Assembly (NCBI GenBank): GCA_900541315.1 | Contig: UQJF01000058.1 | Location: forward strand, 1 to 17,664 | From: an uncultured Clostridium sp. | GTDB taxonomy: Bacteria > Bacillota > Clostridia > Lachnospirales > Lachnospiraceae | Length of the DNA: 17,664 nt | Reading direction: 5' to 3' | In this document: piece by piece, positions 8,154 through 17,628 of the stretch | Numbering within the stretch: the stretch's first letter is position 1 | How the letters are laid out: every line of letters starts with the position of its first letter | Notes under the pieces: model-generated | What the model saw: the letters and a program-made list of their open reading frames with translations, nothing else | The model's database searches: none | Told to the model about the DNA's origin: nothing | Program-made: the position numbers and the translations under genes

Positions 8154-9821
8154 ATGAAAACCGATATTGAGATCGCACAGGAAGCGGTAATGCAGCCAAT
8201 TAAGGAAGTGGCAGTATCTTATGGTATTGGAGAGGATGATCTGGAGCTTTATGGAAAATATAAAGCAAAGCTTACAGATGATCTCTGGGAAAAAGTAAAA
8301 GACCGACCGGACGGCAAACTGGTCCTGGTGACAGCGATCAACCCAACGCCAGCCGGTGAAGGAAAGACTACTATTACCGTAGGCTTGGGAGAAGCACTTG
8401 GAAAAATGGGAAAAAATGCCATCATCGCCTTAAGAGAGCCATCATTGGGACCGTGCTTTGGTATTAAAGGCGGTGCAGCAGGTGGCGGTTATGCACAGGT
8501 GCTTCCTATGGAAGATCTGAATCTTCATTTTACAGGTGATTTCCATGCGATCACATCTGCCAACAATCTTCTGGCAGCACTTCTTGATAACCATATCCAG
8601 CAGGGAAATGCGCTGGGTATCGATCCAAGACAGATCCTCTGGAAACGCTGCCTGGATATGAATGACAGAGTGCTTAGAAATGTAGTGGTTGGACTTGGGG
8701 CAAAGGCTGACGGTATGGTACGTGAGGATCATTTTGTGATCACGGTTGCCTCTGAGATCATGGCGATCCTCTGCCTTGCAAATGATATGGATGACTTAAA
8801 AGAACGTCTTGGAAAGATCATTGTTGCCTACAATTTTGCAGGAGAGCCTGTAACAGCAGCGGATCTTCATGCAGTAGGTTCTATGGCAGCCCTGTTAAAG
8901 GATGCATTAAAGCCAAATATGATCCAGACCTTAGAACACACAGGTGCTTTGGTGCACGGTGGACCATTTGCCAATATTGCACATGGCTGCAACAGTGTAC
9001 GTGCTACAAAGACAGCTTTAAAGCTTTGCGATATTGTTGTTACAGAAGCTGGTTTTGGCGCTGATCTGGGTGCAGAGAAATTTATGGATATTAAGTGCCG
9101 CAAAGCAGGCATCCATCCAGATGCGGTAGTATTAGTAGCGACTGTAAGAGCGTTAAAGTACAATGGAGGCGTTCCAAAAGATCAGCTTTCTGAAGAAAAC
9201 CTGGATGCTTTAAAGAGAGGCATTGTAAACCTTGAAAAGCACATTGAAAATATCCAGAAATTCGGTGTTCCGGTGGTTGTTACCTTAAACTCCTTCATAA
9301 CAGATACAGAAGCTGAGTATGCTTACATTAAGAAATTCTGTGAAGAAAGAGGCTGTGAGTTTGCGTTGGCTGAAGTCTGGGCAAAGGGCGGCGAAGGCGG
9401 TATCGCTTTAGCTGAAAAGGTATTGAATACCCTGGAAAATAAGAAGGGGAACTTTAAGCCGATCTATACAGATGAGATGCCATTAAAAGAAAAGATCAAG
9501 ACCATTTCTTCTGAGATCTACGGTGCAGACGGTGTATCTTATGCACCTGCAGCTTCCAGGGCCTTAAAACGCATTGAAGAAATGGGATTTGGTGATCTGC
9601 CTGTATGTATGGCTAAGACTCAGTATTCCCTGTCTGATGACCAGACAAAGCTGGGAAGACCGTCTGGTTTTACCATTAATGTAAGAGATGCTTATGTCTG
9701 TGCCGGAGCAGGTTTTGTAGTAGTGCTTACAGGTTCTATTATGACTATGCCAGGACTTCCGAAGAAACCGGCTGCTGAAGGTATTGATGTGGTAAACGGA
9801 AAGATCACTGGCCTGTTCTAA
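8154..9821 (+). CDS. fhs: Formate-tetrahydrofolate ligase
   Basis: This 555-residue enzyme joins formate to tetrahydrofolate using ATP to give 10-formyl-THF, in the cytoplasm. The product feeds purine and formyl-Met synthesis, and in acetogens the methyl branch of the Wood-Ljungdahl pathway. The signatures are clear: ATP-binding TPAGEGKTT (65-73), EPSLGPCFG (95-103), the [20 protein letters not shown] block (110-129) and a C-terminal [17 protein letters not shown] segment. Length and motifs match the family throughout. AAGGAGG (8139-8145) precedes ATG 8154, 35 bases after the ftsK stop, with no terminator or obvious promoter between, so it is probably co-transcribed. Its placement between a division gene and wall-ligase genes has no evident functional logic. 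Confidence 0.97.
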   Translation: MKTDIEIAQEAVMQPIKEVAVSYGIGEDDLELYGKYKAKLTDDLWEKVKDRPDGKLVLVTAINPTPAGEGKTTITVGLGEALGKMGKNAIIALREPSLGPCFGIKGGAAGGGYAQVLPMEDLNLHFTGDFHAITSANNLLAALLDNHIQQGNALGIDPRQILWKRCLDMNDRVLRNVVVGLGAKADGMVREDHFVITVASEIMAILCLANDMDDLKERLGKIIVAYNFAGEPVTAADLHAVGSMAALLKDALKPNMIQTLEHTGALVHGGPFANIAHGCNSVRATKTALKLCDIVVTEAGFGADLGAEKFMDIKCRKAGIHPDAVVLVATVRALKYNGGVPKDQLSEENLDALKRGIVNLEKHIENIQKFGVPVVVTLNSFITDTEAEYAYIKKFCEERGCEFALAEVWAKGGEGGIALAEKVLNTLENKKGNFKPIYTDEMPLKEKIKTISSEIYGADGVSYAPAASRALKRIEEMGFGDLPVCMAKTQYSLSDDQTKLGRPSGFTINVRDAYVCAGAGFVVVLTGSIMTMPGLPKKPAAEGIDVVNGKITGLF

Positions 9822-9853
9822 AAAATTGATTATAGAAACAGAGGTTTAAAAGC

Positions 9854-11359
9854 ATGATATTTCGTGATTGGTTAAAAGGACTTGAATATACGCTGCTTCA
9901 GGGCAATGTGGATGTGGAAACAGAAGATGTGATCTATGATTCCAGAAAAGCAGCTCCTGGAAAAGTATTTGTGGCAATGAAAGGAATCCGGGCAGACGGA
10001 CACAGCTTTATCCCTCAGGTATTAAAAGCAGGTGTAACAGTCCTTGTAACAGAAAGACCTGTGGAAGAAGAGTTAAAAGCCAGTGGGCTTTCTGGGGAAG
10101 AATTAAATAAAATAACTGTGGTCATGGTAGAAGAAGGCCGTCACGCGCTGGCTCTTCTTTCAGCTGCACGTTTCGGCCATCCTACTAAAAAACTGGTGAT
10201 GATCGGTGTTACAGGAACCAAGGGGAAGACAACCACTACTCATATGATCCGGGCCATTTTACAGGCTGCAGGAAAGAAAGTGGGCATGATCGGAACTACA
10301 GGTACTATGATCGGTGATGTGGTAACACCTACTTTAAATACTACGCCGGAATCTTATGAGCTTCATCAGGCATTTTCACAGATGGTGGAAGCAGGCTGTG
10401 AATATGCAGTGATGGAGGTATCTTCCCAGGGTATTAAGATGCATCGCACAGATGGACTGTATTTTGACTATGGTATTTTTACCAATATTTCTCCAGACCA
10501 TATCGGACCAGGAGAGCATGCGGATTTTGAAGAATATCTTTATTATAAGACAAGACTCCTTAATATGTGCCGCATTGGTCTGGTAAATAAAGATGATGAA
10601 CATGCAGAGCAGATCATAAAGGCAGCAGATTGTGAACTTTATACTTATAGCGAAAAAGGAAAAGAGGCAGATTTTTCAGCTTCTGATATACGCTATGTAT
10701 CACAGCCGGATTTTGTAGGAACAGAATTCCACATTTCCGGAAAATATGATATGGAAGTAAGACTGGGTATCCCGGGACTCTTTAATGTGGTAAATGCGCT
10801 GGCAGCTGTCAGTGTGTGCAGCTTTTTAGATCTGGATAAAGAAAAGATCAGCCATGCCTTAGAACATATCCGGGTAAATGGCCGTATGGAGATCGTCTAT
10901 ACCAGTGAGAGATGTACTGTTCTTGTGGATTACGCCCATAATGCAGTGAGCATGGAAAGCCTGTTATCCACACTCCGGGATTATAAGCCTAAACGCCTGG
11001 TCTGCGTTTTTGGCTGCGGTGGAAACCGGTCCAAAGACCGTCGCTATTCTATGGGCGAGATCGGTGGAAAGCTGGCAGATCTGAGCATTATTACAGCAGA
11101 CAATTCCCGGTATGAGAAGGTGGAAGATATTATTGCTGATATCCGCGGAAGCATTGAAAAAACAGGCGGCAGCTTTATTGAGATACCGGACCGCAGGGAA
11201 GCGATCCGCTACAGTATCCTTCAGGCACAGCCGGGAGATATGGTAGCTGTTATCGGAAAGGGACATGAAGATTATCAGGAGATCAATGGTGTCCGTCATC
11301 ATTTCCTGGACCGTGAAGTGATTGAAGAAACAGTAAAAGAACTGGGAGAGAAAGCATAA
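9854..11359 (+). CDS. murE: MurE-family UDP-MurNAc-tripeptide synthetase
   Basis: This 501-residue cytoplasmic Mur ligase adds the third amino acid (usually meso-diaminopimelate in Lachnospiraceae) to UDP-MurNAc-L-Ala-D-Glu, using ATP. The N-terminal UDP-binding part has YDSRKAAPG (28-36). The ATP loop is GTKGKTT (121-127). NTTPES lies at 162-167, and K232 in YLYYK is the probable carbamylated lysine. VDYAHNAVS lies at 358-366 and GKGHEDYQ at 468-475. Two spots depart from textbook MurE: the substrate loop reads DNSR (416-419) rather than DNPR, and the central motif is SPDHIGPGEH rather than RDHLDYH. The retained Arg favours diaminopimelate, but specificity is inferred. The ribosome site is weak (AGAGG-like, 9840-9845), which fits translation as an internal operon gene. 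murF starts two bases after the stop. Confidence 0.92.
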   Translation: MIFRDWLKGLEYTLLQGNVDVETEDVIYDSRKAAPGKVFVAMKGIRADGHSFIPQVLKAGVTVLVTERPVEEELKASGLSGEELNKITVVMVEEGRHALALLSAARFGHPTKKLVMIGVTGTKGKTTTTHMIRAILQAAGKKVGMIGTTGTMIGDVVTPTLNTTPESYELHQAFSQMVEAGCEYAVMEVSSQGIKMHRTDGLYFDYGIFTNISPDHIGPGEHADFEEYLYYKTRLLNMCRIGLVNKDDEHAEQIIKAADCELYTYSEKGKEADFSASDIRYVSQPDFVGTEFHISGKYDMEVRLGIPGLFNVVNALAAVSVCSFLDLDKEKISHALEHIRVNGRMEIVYTSERCTVLVDYAHNAVSMESLLSTLRDYKPKRLVCVFGCGGNRSKDRRYSMGEIGGKLADLSIITADNSRYEKVEDIIADIRGSIEKTGGSFIEIPDRREAIRYSILQAQPGDMVAVIGKGHEDYQEINGVRHHFLDREVIEETVKELGEKA

Positions 11360-11361
11360 AG

Positions 11362-12792
11362 ATGAGAGAGATAACAGCCAGAGCTCTTGCAGGAGCAGTT
11401 GGTGGAATATTGGTGCACGAAGGGGATGCTCCCTCTGTAGAGCATATCAGCCTGGATTCCAGAAAAATGACAGGAAATGATCTGTTTGTGCCGATCATCG
11501 GGGAACGGGCAGACGGACATGATTATATCTGCATGGCCATTGGAAATGGTGCAAAGGCAGTGTTCACCAGCCGTCATAAAACAGAAGAGGAAGTACAGGA
11601 AGCTATCTTTACCCAGTGCAAAGGGGACAAAGAAAAAGAAACAGCGGCAAAAGCAGCGGCATGGATCTGTGTGCCTGATACAAGAAAGGCGCTTCAGGAT
11701 CTGGGAGCATATTGCAGAAACATGCATCCTCTTCCTTTGGTCGGTATTACCGGAAGCGTGGGAAAGACTACCACCCGTGAAATGGTGGCAGCAGCCTTAA
11801 GCGCCGGTTTTCTTGTATACAAGACACCGGGAAACAGCAACAGTCAGGTGGGAGTGCCGATCACTGTTGCTGAGATCCCGGAAAATGCAGAGATCGGTGT
11901 GATCGAACTGGGAATGAGTGAGCCGGGAGAAATGACCCGTATTGCAAATGTTGCCAGAGTCAACTGTGCAGTTGTGACTAATATTGGAGTAGCCCATATT
12001 GAACAGTTAGGTTCTAAAGAGAATATTTTAAAGGAAAAGCTGCATATCCAGGATGGAATGTCAGAAGATGGAACATTATTCTTAAACGGAGATGATCCCC
12101 TTCTTAGGAATGTAATCCCGGAGAATGGCAGGAAGAAGATCCTGTATGGACTTTCAGAAGGCTGTGATTACCGGGGAGAGGATCTGCATCTGGAAAATGG
12201 TCATCCTGTATTTACAGCTGTTCATGGAGATGAAAAAGTACAGCTTCATCTTAAGGTCATGGGTGTCCATATGGTACAGAATGCCCTGGCAGCCCTGGCA
12301 GTGGCAGGTGAATATGGTATTTCTATGGAAAAGGCTTCAGAGCCTTTATGCCGCTTTGAAGGCTTTAAGGGCCGTCAGCAGATCCTGCATCTGAATGGCG
12401 TAACAGTGATCGATGACAGCTATAATGCGAGCCCTGTTTCCATGAAAGCGGGAATACAGGTATTAGGTTCTTTGCCATGTGAGGGAAAAAGGATCGCGGT
12501 CCTTGCTGATATGAAGGAATTAGGTCCTGATACTATAAAATTCCATCAGGAAGTGGGAACTTTCTTAAAAGAGCATCCGGTAGATCAGGTAGTTCTTTAT
12601 GGGAAACTGGCAGAAGAGATCGGAGCTGGTCTGAAAATGTCAGGGGGAAATATACCGCTGGCAGAAGTAGAAAACCTTGAAGAACTGGAAAAATGGTTAG
12701 ATGACCATGTAGTTTCCGGTGATTGTCTGCTGTTTAAGGGATCTAACAGTATGGGACTTTCCAAAGCAGTAGCTTATATGAAAGAAAAATAA
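11362..12792 (+). CDS. murF: UDP-MurNAc-tripeptide-D-alanyl-D-alanine ligase
   Basis: This 476-residue cytoplasmic ligase adds D-Ala-D-Ala to the muramyl tripeptide, completing the pentapeptide precursor. Visible motifs in order are: LDSRK (31-35, UDP part), ATP loop GSVGKTT (131-137), TPGNSNSQVGVP (155-166, usually TxGNxNNxxGxP), IELGMSEPGEM (181-191), TNIGVAHIEQLGS (206-218), GVHMVQNALAA (301-311), DDSYNASP (351-358) and a C-terminal LFKGSNSMG in place of the usual KGSR. Length is normal. It begins two bases after murE and uses GGGAGAG within the murE end as ribosome site, so the two are tightly coupled and act in successive steps. It is last in the four-gene run; a strong terminator follows. 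Confidence 0.95.
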   Translation: MREITARALAGAVGGILVHEGDAPSVEHISLDSRKMTGNDLFVPIIGERADGHDYICMAIGNGAKAVFTSRHKTEEEVQEAIFTQCKGDKEKETAAKAAAWICVPDTRKALQDLGAYCRNMHPLPLVGITGSVGKTTTREMVAAALSAGFLVYKTPGNSNSQVGVPITVAEIPENAEIGVIELGMSEPGEMTRIANVARVNCAVVTNIGVAHIEQLGSKENILKEKLHIQDGMSEDGTLFLNGDDPLLRNVIPENGRKKILYGLSEGCDYRGEDLHLENGHPVFTAVHGDEKVQLHLKVMGVHMVQNALAALAVAGEYGISMEKASEPLCRFEGFKGRQQILHLNGVTVIDDSYNASPVSMKAGIQVLGSLPCEGKRIAVLADMKELGPDTIKFHQEVGTFLKEHPVDQVVLYGKLAEEIGAGLKMSGGNIPLAEVENLEELEKWLDDHVVSGDCLLFKGSNSMGLSKAVAYMKEK

Positions 12793-12803
12793 AAAGAGTA
12801 CAT

Positions 12804-12832
12804 ACCCGCCTGCTTTCGCAGGCGTGGTTTTT
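12804..12832 (+). terminator. Rho-independent terminator after murF
   Basis: CGCCTGC (12807-12813), loop TTTC, GCAGGCG (12818-12824). The stem is extended by ACC/GGT across a bulged T, and TTTTT follows (12828-12832). It closes the ftsK-fhs-murE-murF run. Confidence 0.93.
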
Positions 12833-12880
12833 GAAAGCGATATTTTAAGAAGTTAATATAAGGAGAAGATATTTAACACT

Positions 12881-14209
12881 ATGGAATTAACAAGAGAAAA
12901 CTACAACGAAACAGCAAAGGAACTGCTTGCATTTTTACAGAACAGTCCTTCCTGCTTTCATGCAGTGAAGAATGTAACAGATATACTTACAGCAGCCGGC
13001 TTTACAGAAGTAAAAGAGGAAGAAAGCTGGGAGCTTAAGGCTGGCGGACGTTATTTTGTGACCCGCAATCAGTCTTCTGTGATCGCATTTAAGATACCGG
13101 GAAAGGATTTTAAGGGCTTTCAGATCATGGCAAGCCACAGTGATTCACCAGCCTTTAAAATTAAAGAAAATCCGGAGATGGAAGCAGCTCACTGCATCAA
13201 GTTAAATGTTGAAAAGTATGGCGGCATGATCTGTGCACCATGGTTTGACAGACCATTATCCATCGCAGGAAGACTGGTAGTATCAGAAGGAAGCCGTCTG
13301 GTGTCCAAACTGGTTAATGTAGACCGGGATCTGGTGATGATCCCAAATCTGGCTATCCATATGAACCGCCAGGTAAATGACGGGTACGCTTATAATGCAC
13401 AGAAAGATATGCTTCCTGTATTTGGCAGTCTGGAAGCAAAGGGAACCTTTATGTCTCTCATGGCAGAAGCAGCAGGTGTAAAAGAAGAGGATATTTTAGG
13501 ACATGATCTGTTTTTATATAACCGTCAGCCGGGAACTATCTGGGGTGCAGATGAGACCTTCCTTTCCTGCGGCAGACTGGATGATCTGCAGTGTGCATTT
13601 TCTTCTGTAAAAGCAGTTATTGAAGGAGAAAACAGTTCAAGTGTTTCTGTAGCAGCTATCTTTGACAATGAAGAAGTGGGAAGCGGTACCAAGCAGGGGG
13701 CAGATTCCACTTTCTTAAAGGATGTTTTAGAGCGTATTAATGACAGTCTGGGACGTACCAGAGAGCAGTATCTTATGGCAGTTGCCTCCAGCTTTATGAT
13801 CTCTGCAGATAATGCCCATGCAGTACATCCAAACCATGCAGATGTCGCTGATCCAACCAACCGTCCGTCTATTAATGAGGGTATTGTTATCAAATACAAT
13901 GCAAATCAGAAATATACCACTGATGCAGTATCAGCAGCTGTTTTCAAGGCATTATGCAAGAAGGTACAGGTTCCGGTACAGACCTTTACCAACCGTTCTG
14001 ACATTGCAGGTGGTTCCACACTGGGAAATATTTCCAATGCACATGTTTCCTTAAATACTGTAGATATCGGACTTCCTCAGTTTGCAATGCATTCTCCTTA
14101 TGAGACTGCAGGTGTGAAAGATACCTGCTATCTGATCAAGGCAGCAACTGAATTCTTTAACAGTTGCATCGTGGCTGAAGGAAATGGAAATTATACTCTG
14201 GGTGAGTAA
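12881..14209 (+). CDS. apeB: M18 family aminopeptidase (aspartyl aminopeptidase type)
   Basis: This 442-residue zinc aminopeptidase removes N-terminal residues, acidic ones in characterised members, from peptides in the cytoplasm; the family forms dodecameric tetrahedral shells. Metal and catalytic residues appear in the expected order: H86 in [11 protein letters not shown]234 in [12 protein letters not shown]264/E265 in [10 protein letters not shown]310 in [12 protein letters not shown] and H404 in [22 protein letters not shown] (328-340) and [11 protein letters not shown] (375-385) are also family hallmarks. AGGAG (12861-12865) is 15 bases from the ATG, longer than usual, but an in-frame TAA just upstream leaves no other start. 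I see no convincing promoter between the murF terminator and this gene; TTGAAA/TAATAT at 12831-12859 would start too late to include the ribosome site. A terminator follows. Confidence 0.94.
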   Translation: MELTRENYNETAKELLAFLQNSPSCFHAVKNVTDILTAAGFTEVKEEESWELKAGGRYFVTRNQSSVIAFKIPGKDFKGFQIMASHSDSPAFKIKENPEMEAAHCIKLNVEKYGGMICAPWFDRPLSIAGRLVVSEGSRLVSKLVNVDRDLVMIPNLAIHMNRQVNDGYAYNAQKDMLPVFGSLEAKGTFMSLMAEAAGVKEEDILGHDLFLYNRQPGTIWGADETFLSCGRLDDLQCAFSSVKAVIEGENSSSVSVAAIFDNEEVGSGTKQGADSTFLKDVLERINDSLGRTREQYLMAVASSFMISADNAHAVHPNHADVADPTNRPSINEGIVIKYNANQKYTTDAVSAAVFKALCKKVQVPVQTFTNRSDIAGGSTLGNISNAHVSLNTVDIGLPQFAMHSPYETAGVKDTCYLIKAATEFFNSCIVAEGNGNYTLGE

Positions 14210-14219
14210 AAAAATACTT

Positions 14220-14255
14220 ACAGGGCATCCTATAAACAGGAGGCCCTGTTTTTTT
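14220..14255 (+). terminator. Rho-independent terminator after the M18 gene
   Basis: ACAGGGC (14220-14226) pairs with GCCCTGT (14243-14249). The inner TCCT/AGGA pairing leaves a 6-base loop. Seven Ts end the signal (14249-14255). The 5' arm can alternatively pair with a sequence further downstream; see findings. Confidence 0.92.
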
Positions 14256-14279
14256 GAAAAAACTTCCCTGTAAGCCTCA

Positions 14280-14308
14280 TTGTGTTCGCTGCCCGGCTAT
14301 GGTAAAAT
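14280..14308 (+). promoter_or_regulatory. Promoter of enolase
   Basis: The -35 TTGTGT (14280-14285) is followed by a 17-base spacer and the -10 TAAAAT (14303-14308). The spacer ends in TGG, which supplies an extended -10 TG element at 14300-14301. Transcription should start near 14315. Confidence 0.7.
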
Positions 14309-14313
14309 ACTGG

Positions 14314-15683
<1,370 letters not shown>

Positions 15684-15707
15684 AGGCAGAATAACCGAAA
15701 CAGGTAC

Positions 15708-15737
15708 TTGTTTTACAGATACAGAGTGTGCTAGAAT
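15708..15737 (+). promoter_or_regulatory. Promoter of the AEC transporter gene
   Basis: TTGTTT (15708-15713), an 18-base spacer, then extended -10 TGC-TAGAAT (15729-15737). The start should fall near 15744. It is followed at 15748-15762 by CTGGT-TTAAG-ACCAG, a small dyad in the early leader that has no T-run and so is not a terminator. Confidence 0.6.
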
Positions 15738-15788
15738 AAAAGCCGGACTGGTTTAAGACCAGCAATAAAAGAATAGAGGTTAGTTCTT

Positions 15789-16700
15789 ATGAGTTTTTCC
15801 GGCTTATTTCAGACACAGGGAATGCTGTTTCTGACTATGCTTATCGGGTATATTTTTGGAAAGAAGGGGCTGGCAGATGATAATGGAAAAAGCCTGCTTA
15901 CAGACCTGGTCCTGTTTGTCACCCTTCCGGCAAGCATATTGAAATCATTCCAGATTGAGTTTAATCATCAGATCCTTATTGCATGTATGACCATTGCTAT
16001 AGCAGGAGTCGTGATCCAGATCGGAAGCTATGTTCTTGGCATGTTCCTTTACAATCATTATGGTGAGAGCAGAAAAAAAGTGCTGCAGTACGCAACAATC
16101 TGTTCCAATGCGGGAATCCTTGGAAATCCTATTGCAGAAGGGATTTTTGGGCAGATGGGAATGATGTATGCATCCATATATGTAATCCCGCAGCGTATTT
16201 TTATGTGGTCTGTAGGTCTTACATATTTTACAGAGGCACCAGATAAGAAGACGCTTTGCAAAAAAGTGGCTACCCATCCATGTATTTTATCTGTATTGAT
16301 CGGATTTTTACTCATGGTAACGCAGATCCGGCTGCCGGAAGTATTGAACGTGACGATCAAAACAGTAGCTGGTGCAAATACATTCCTTGCAATGGCTTTA
16401 GTAGGTCTGATCCTTTCTAAAGTAAAGCTTACAGAGCTGGTAGAACGTGATACGATCTATTATGCATTTATACGTTTGGTATTTGTTCCTCTTTTGGTGT
16501 ATATAGGCTGTAGGCTTGCATCAGTAGATGATCTGGTAACAGGAGTGTCTGTGGTTTTGGCGGCAATGCCGGCGGCCAGTGTTACGGCGGTTATGGCTTC
16601 CAAATATAAAAAAGATGAAGCCTTTGCAACGAAATGCGTGGTATTTACTACTTTGCTTTCATTGGTAACAGTGCCAGTATGGTGTCTGTTTTTAGTCTGA
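15789..16700 (+). CDS. AEC (auxin efflux carrier) family transporter
   Basis: This 303-residue membrane protein is of the AEC/PIN-like family, whose bacterial members include carriers for malate or other organic acids. About ten hydrophobic segments are visible (near 10-24, 36-54, 62-88, 98-117, 124-146, 163-180, 190-210, 222-242, 248-270 and 281-302), consistent with the family's two five-helix repeats. The helix-break motif LPASI (46-50) and the conserved SNAGILGNPIAEGIFG block (106-121) support the assignment. A second break may lie at AMPAASV (259-265). AGAGGT (15775-15780) precedes ATG 15789. The gene has its own promoter and a strong terminator, so it appears to be a single-gene unit. 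The substrate cannot be read from sequence; 'auxin' is only the family name. Confidence 0.9.
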   Translation: MSFSGLFQTQGMLFLTMLIGYIFGKKGLADDNGKSLLTDLVLFVTLPASILKSFQIEFNHQILIACMTIAIAGVVIQIGSYVLGMFLYNHYGESRKKVLQYATICSNAGILGNPIAEGIFGQMGMMYASIYVIPQRIFMWSVGLTYFTEAPDKKTLCKKVATHPCILSVLIGFLLMVTQIRLPEVLNVTIKTVAGANTFLAMALVGLILSKVKLTELVERDTIYYAFIRLVFVPLLVYIGCRLASVDDLVTGVSVVLAAMPAASVTAVMASKYKKDEAFATKCVVFTTLLSLVTVPVWCLFLV

Positions 16701-16800
16701 TACGGGTATATTATTTCTTATACTCAGATTCCCGCACGGACGTGCTCTGCTGCCTGCTGCGCAGCCGTTTGTTTTTCCCTACGCTCATAAATAACTGGAT
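16701..16800. other. GC-richer intergenic stretch with several inverted repeats
   Basis: No gene is visible here. The stretch between the transporter stop and the convergent terminator holds GGGTATA/TATACTC (16704-16725, one G-U pair), GCACG-GA-CGTGC (16734-16745), a CTGCTGC direct repeat running into the palindrome GCTGCGCAGC (16756-16765), and then GTTTGTTTTT. The middle part looks richer in GC than the surrounding intergenic DNA. It may be a copy of a dispersed intergenic repeat or a decayed terminator. Confidence 0.35.
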
Positions 16801-16805
16801 TAGTT

Positions 16806-16860
16806 AAAGCAGTATGCTTTGGGTATCTTATTATAAGACCCGGACATACTGCTTTTTTTT
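16806..16860 (+). terminator. Strong terminator between convergent genes
   Basis: AAAGCAGTATG (16806-16816) pairs perfectly with CATACTGCTTT (16845-16855). The inner GGGT..CTTA / TAAG.ACCC closes most of the loop, and TTTTTTTT ends at 16860. It serves the AEC transporter gene. On the minus strand, the same hairpin lies directly after the C26-family gene but is followed only by CTTTAACTAAT-type sequence, so termination in that direction should be weaker. Confidence 0.93.
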
Positions 16861-16866
16861 GGTATT

Positions 16867-17589
16867 TTATTTGCCTGCTTTTTCGATCAGATCTTTAAAT
16901 AAACCATGCATCCGGGGTTCGCTGTTTTGCAGTTCCTCAGGATGCCATTGTACCAGGATAAACTGTCCATTTGCTGTTTCCATGGCTTCAGGGATGCCAT
17001 CTGCGGTATGGGCAGTGATCTTTAAGCCCTTTCCCGGTTCTTTTACACACTGGTGATGCAAGGTGTTGGTATATACTGGCTCCTTACCTAAAATAGAAGC
17101 TAAATGGCTGTCTGCGTCTATTGTGACCTGATGGATGAGATAATCCCGATTCTGCTTCTGGGAGTGGAGCATGTGGTTTGGATTCATATAGGAGAGATCC
17201 TGGTAAAGGCTTCCGCCAAAGGCCACATTTACAAGCTGCAGTCCCCGGCAGATCCCAAGGACAGGCATGTTATGCTCTAATGCATAGTTTGCAGCATAGA
17301 TCCAGAAACGGTCCATGGCAGAGTCTAAGGAGCCCAGCAGAGGAGATGGATCTTCGCCATAGAAACGTGGGTCAACATCTACGCCTCCTGGGATAAGAAG
17401 TCCGTCACACATGGCCAGCACCGGGTCCATATCTGTAGGATCTTTTAAAACCGGAAGGAGAATGGGGATGCCACCAGCATTTTCCACGCCGGAACAATAA
17501 GCATGATTAACGTAGTCAGCAGGTACCGGAGCCGGACCGCCGTTATTTGACATGTGGGCACCAAGGATGCCGATCACAGGTTTTTTCAT
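16867..17589 (-). CDS. Gamma-glutamyl-gamma-aminobutyrate hydrolase family protein (peptidase C26, PuuD-like)
   Basis: This 240-residue protein is a class-I glutamine-amidotransferase-like hydrolase. The family includes PuuD, which splits gamma-Glu-GABA, and other gamma-glutamyl hydrolases. The fold markers are the N-terminal PVIGILG strand, GLLIPGGVDVDPRFYGE (63-79), nucleophile C114 in LGICRGLQLVNV, THxHQ-like NTLHHQCV (175-182), and H216/E218 in VQWHPEE. The start is ATG 17589 with AGGAGGT (17605-17599) nine bases upstream. The frame stays open upstream to 17643, but that extra N-terminus (MYKRQ...) is sequencing adapter plus leader and should be removed. TATACT (17624-17619) may be the -10 element; its -35 would lie where the adapter replaces genomic DNA. 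There is no putrescine-pathway neighbour, so PuuD activity is not established; a general gamma-glutamyl peptide hydrolase is equally likely. Confidence 0.92.
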   Translation of the reverse strand: MKKPVIGILGAHMSNNGGPAPVPADYVNHAYCSGVENAGGIPILLPVLKDPTDMDPVLAMCDGLLIPGGVDVDPRFYGEDPSPLLGSLDSAMDRFWIYAANYALEHNMPVLGICRGLQLVNVAFGGSLYQDLSYMNPNHMLHSQKQNRDYLIHQVTIDADSHLASILGKEPVYTNTLHHQCVKEPGKGLKITAHTADGIPEAMETANGQFILVQWHPEELQNSEPRMHGLFKDLIEKAGK

Positions 17590-17628
17590 TTGAATAAGAC
17601 CTCCTGGATATTGTATGTAGTATAAGTA

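Noticed and set aside
12831..12859. TTGAAA-17-TAATAT as a promoter for the M18 aminopeptidase
   Set aside because: The start would fall at about 12866, after the ribosome site at 12861-12865, and the -10 matches only four of six bases.
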